From Candidatus Oleimmundimicrobium americanum (GTDB lineage: Bacteria; Actinomycetota; Aquicultoria; UBA3085; Oleimmundimicrobiaceae), in the NCBI GenBank assembly GCA_002366545.1, contig DFBH01000036.1:1-14486 (forward strand): DNA of 14,486 nt, in the 5' to 3' direction. The notes below the pieces were generated by a model that saw nothing but the letters and a program-made list of their open reading frames with translations, was not told the DNA's origin and made no database searches. The translations under genes and the position numbers were made by a program. Positions within the stretch are counted from its first letter, which is position 1, and each line of letters starts with the position of its first letter. Shown piece after piece: positions 13,287 to 14,486 of the stretch.

Positions 13287-14486
13287 TCACCTCAAAAAAC
13301 TTAAAATTTCTTTCACACCGGGTTCTATTAAGATAAACGCGATTTTAGGATATATACCAAAAATAACGGTTAAAATAGTTAGCGCTCCCAAAGGAATTAA
13401 CATGCCGAGAGGAGCCTCTTTCACTTCCACTTTAAATTTAGGTTCCTCGAAAAAAATACAATTTATAATTCGAACACAGTATAAAATGGAAAGAAAACTT
13501 CCCAGCAAAATTATTCCAACCAAGCCCCATAACCCCTGTTTAATGGCCCCAAGACACAAAAGGTATTTACTTACAAAACCACATGTCATGGGAATGCTTG
13601 CAATTGATGCCAAATTAATCGCAAAAAGTCCCATTGTAATGGGCATCTTTTTTCCAATCCCCCTCATCTCGTCAAGCCTCTTAAATCCTGTCCCGTAAAT
13701 TATTGCACCTGCACTAAAAAAAAGGGCTGATTTAGCGAGAGCATGATTTAAAATCTGCAATATGCTTCCCGTTAAACCTAAATAAGAAAACAAAAAAACA
13801 CCGAGAGCCGCAAATCCAATTTGACTTATGCTGGACTGAGCCAAAATAACCTTTAAGTCTTTTTCAAATAAAGCAAAAATGGCGCCGAGAATTATTCCAA
13901 TGGATGCCAAGCTTCTGAAAATCACCACAAATCCGGCGGAATAAACAACGGGTAAAATGTAATAAACTACCTTGATTATTCCAAAAATCCCAACCCCTAT
14001 CACTAAACCCGATAAAATCGCGCTTACGGGAGCAGGAGCCCTACCGTGAGCTTGCGGCAACCAGACGTGCAACGGAAACAGCGCCGCCTCAATGGCAAAC
14101 GCTGTTATTAACAACAAGGCTCCCGTGTAAATTACCGTAAAATCGGAAAGCTTCCCGACCCCAAGAGCTATTTGATTGAAATTTAGTGTTCCCGTTACGG
14201 AATAAATAAATCCCAGGCCCAACAAAACAAATAGTGAAGAAATCATCCCCATAATTAAATATTTAAATCCCGCCCGCAACGCTTCACGATCCCCGGAGAT
14301 TGCCACCAAAGAATAACTGCTCAACGAGAGAGCCTCAAAAAATATGAACATGTTAAAAATATCGCCCGAGAGCACAAAACCCGTCATTGAGCCCAAAAGA
14401 AGCAAAATTAAAACATAATAAAACGGGATTTTTTTTGAATCAAGTTTCCTTTCAACGTAATCCTTTGAAAATATAACCGCAAGCAA
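13287..14486 (-). CDS. Antiporter-like subunit (MrpD/NuoN type), 5' end beyond the window, with altered channel residues
   Basis: A 399-residue C-terminal portion of an MrpD/NuoN-like subunit; roughly 90 N-terminal residues should lie beyond 14486, so the start is unknown. The conserved Glu is present (residue 51 of the visible part, in FIFFEALSLSSY). The helix-7 motif reads AFAIEAALFPLHVWLP, with Glu133 where the family has its essential Lys (codon GAG), and the helix-8 motif reads SGLVIGVGIFG, with Gly164 where Lys is usual. Later motifs LAQSSISQIGF, LNHALAKSALFF and GFVSKY are normal. The frame is open throughout and the neighbours are intact, so decay seems unlikely. It may be a specialised subtype within the complex. 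Confidence 0.88.
   Translation of the reverse strand: MLAVIFSKDYVERKLDSKKIPFYYVLILLLLGSMTGFVLSGDIFNMFIFFEALSLSSYSLVAISGDREALRAGFKYLIMGMISSLFVLLGLGFIYSVTGTLNFNQIALGVGKLSDFTVIYTGALLLITAFAIEAALFPLHVWLPQAHGRAPAPVSAILSGLVIGVGIFGIIKVVYYILPVVYSAGFVVIFRSLASIGIILGAIFALFEKDLKVILAQSSISQIGFAALGVFLFSYLGLTGSILQILNHALAKSALFFSAGAIIYGTGFKRLDEMRGIGKKMPITMGLFAINLASIASIPMTCGFVSKYLLCLGAIKQGLWGLVGIILLGSFLSILYCVRIINCIFFEEPKFKVEVKEAPLGMLIPLGALTILTVIFGIYPKIAFILIEPGVKEILSFLR

Overview
All genes in this window read on the minus strand, so the functional order runs from high to low coordinates. The DNA is AT-rich with strong GGAGG-type ribosome binding sites, many GTG starts and tight gene packing. A GGDEF diguanylate cyclase marks it as bacterial. 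A WtpABC-type tungstate importer, a molybdopterin set and tandem ion-pumping antiporter-like subunits suggest an anaerobic bacterium with tungsten or molybdenum enzymes. The intergenic gaps are full of short dispersed repeats, as in many uncultured-lineage genomes. I cannot name the taxon from this alone.

Layout, in the direction of transcription. (1) 14486-9727: three consecutive NuoL/M/N- or MrpA/D-like membrane subunits, the first cut by the window edge. A membrane-bound diguanylate cyclase follows only 12 bp later (9714-8848). (2) 8777-8611: an RNA aptamer of the molybdenum-cofactor (Moco) riboswitch class with an intrinsic terminator, ahead of a 62-residue Cys-rich, helix-turn-helix-like protein (8485-8297). 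(3) 8262-8108: a second aptamer of the same class with its own terminator, ahead of the tungstate-binding lipoprotein wtpA (8029-7001). (4) A terminator-like hairpin, then permease wtpB and ATPase wtpC. (5) moeA, moaA and moaC, tightly packed. (6) A four-helix-bundle (23S rRNA intervening-sequence type) gene embedded in palindromic repeats. (7) mogA/moaB and an overlapping CcmC-like membrane protein.

How it fits together: the importer brings in tungstate or molybdate, MoaA and MoaC build the first pterin intermediates, and MogA with MoeA adenylate molybdopterin and insert the metal. The two riboswitches would sense finished cofactor and stop transcription of the small Cys protein and of the importer plus cofactor genes. 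The copy in front of wtpA lacks the extra arm (P3) present in the other copy. Loss of P3 has been linked to the tungsten-cofactor (Tuco) variant, so the pair may sense different cofactors. moaD, moaE and mobA are not in the window.

The most noteworthy items are the tandem riboswitch pair with compensatory stem changes, the uncharacterised Cys protein between them, a CcmC-like protein that lost its WWD motif, and an antiporter subunit whose two channel lysines are replaced.
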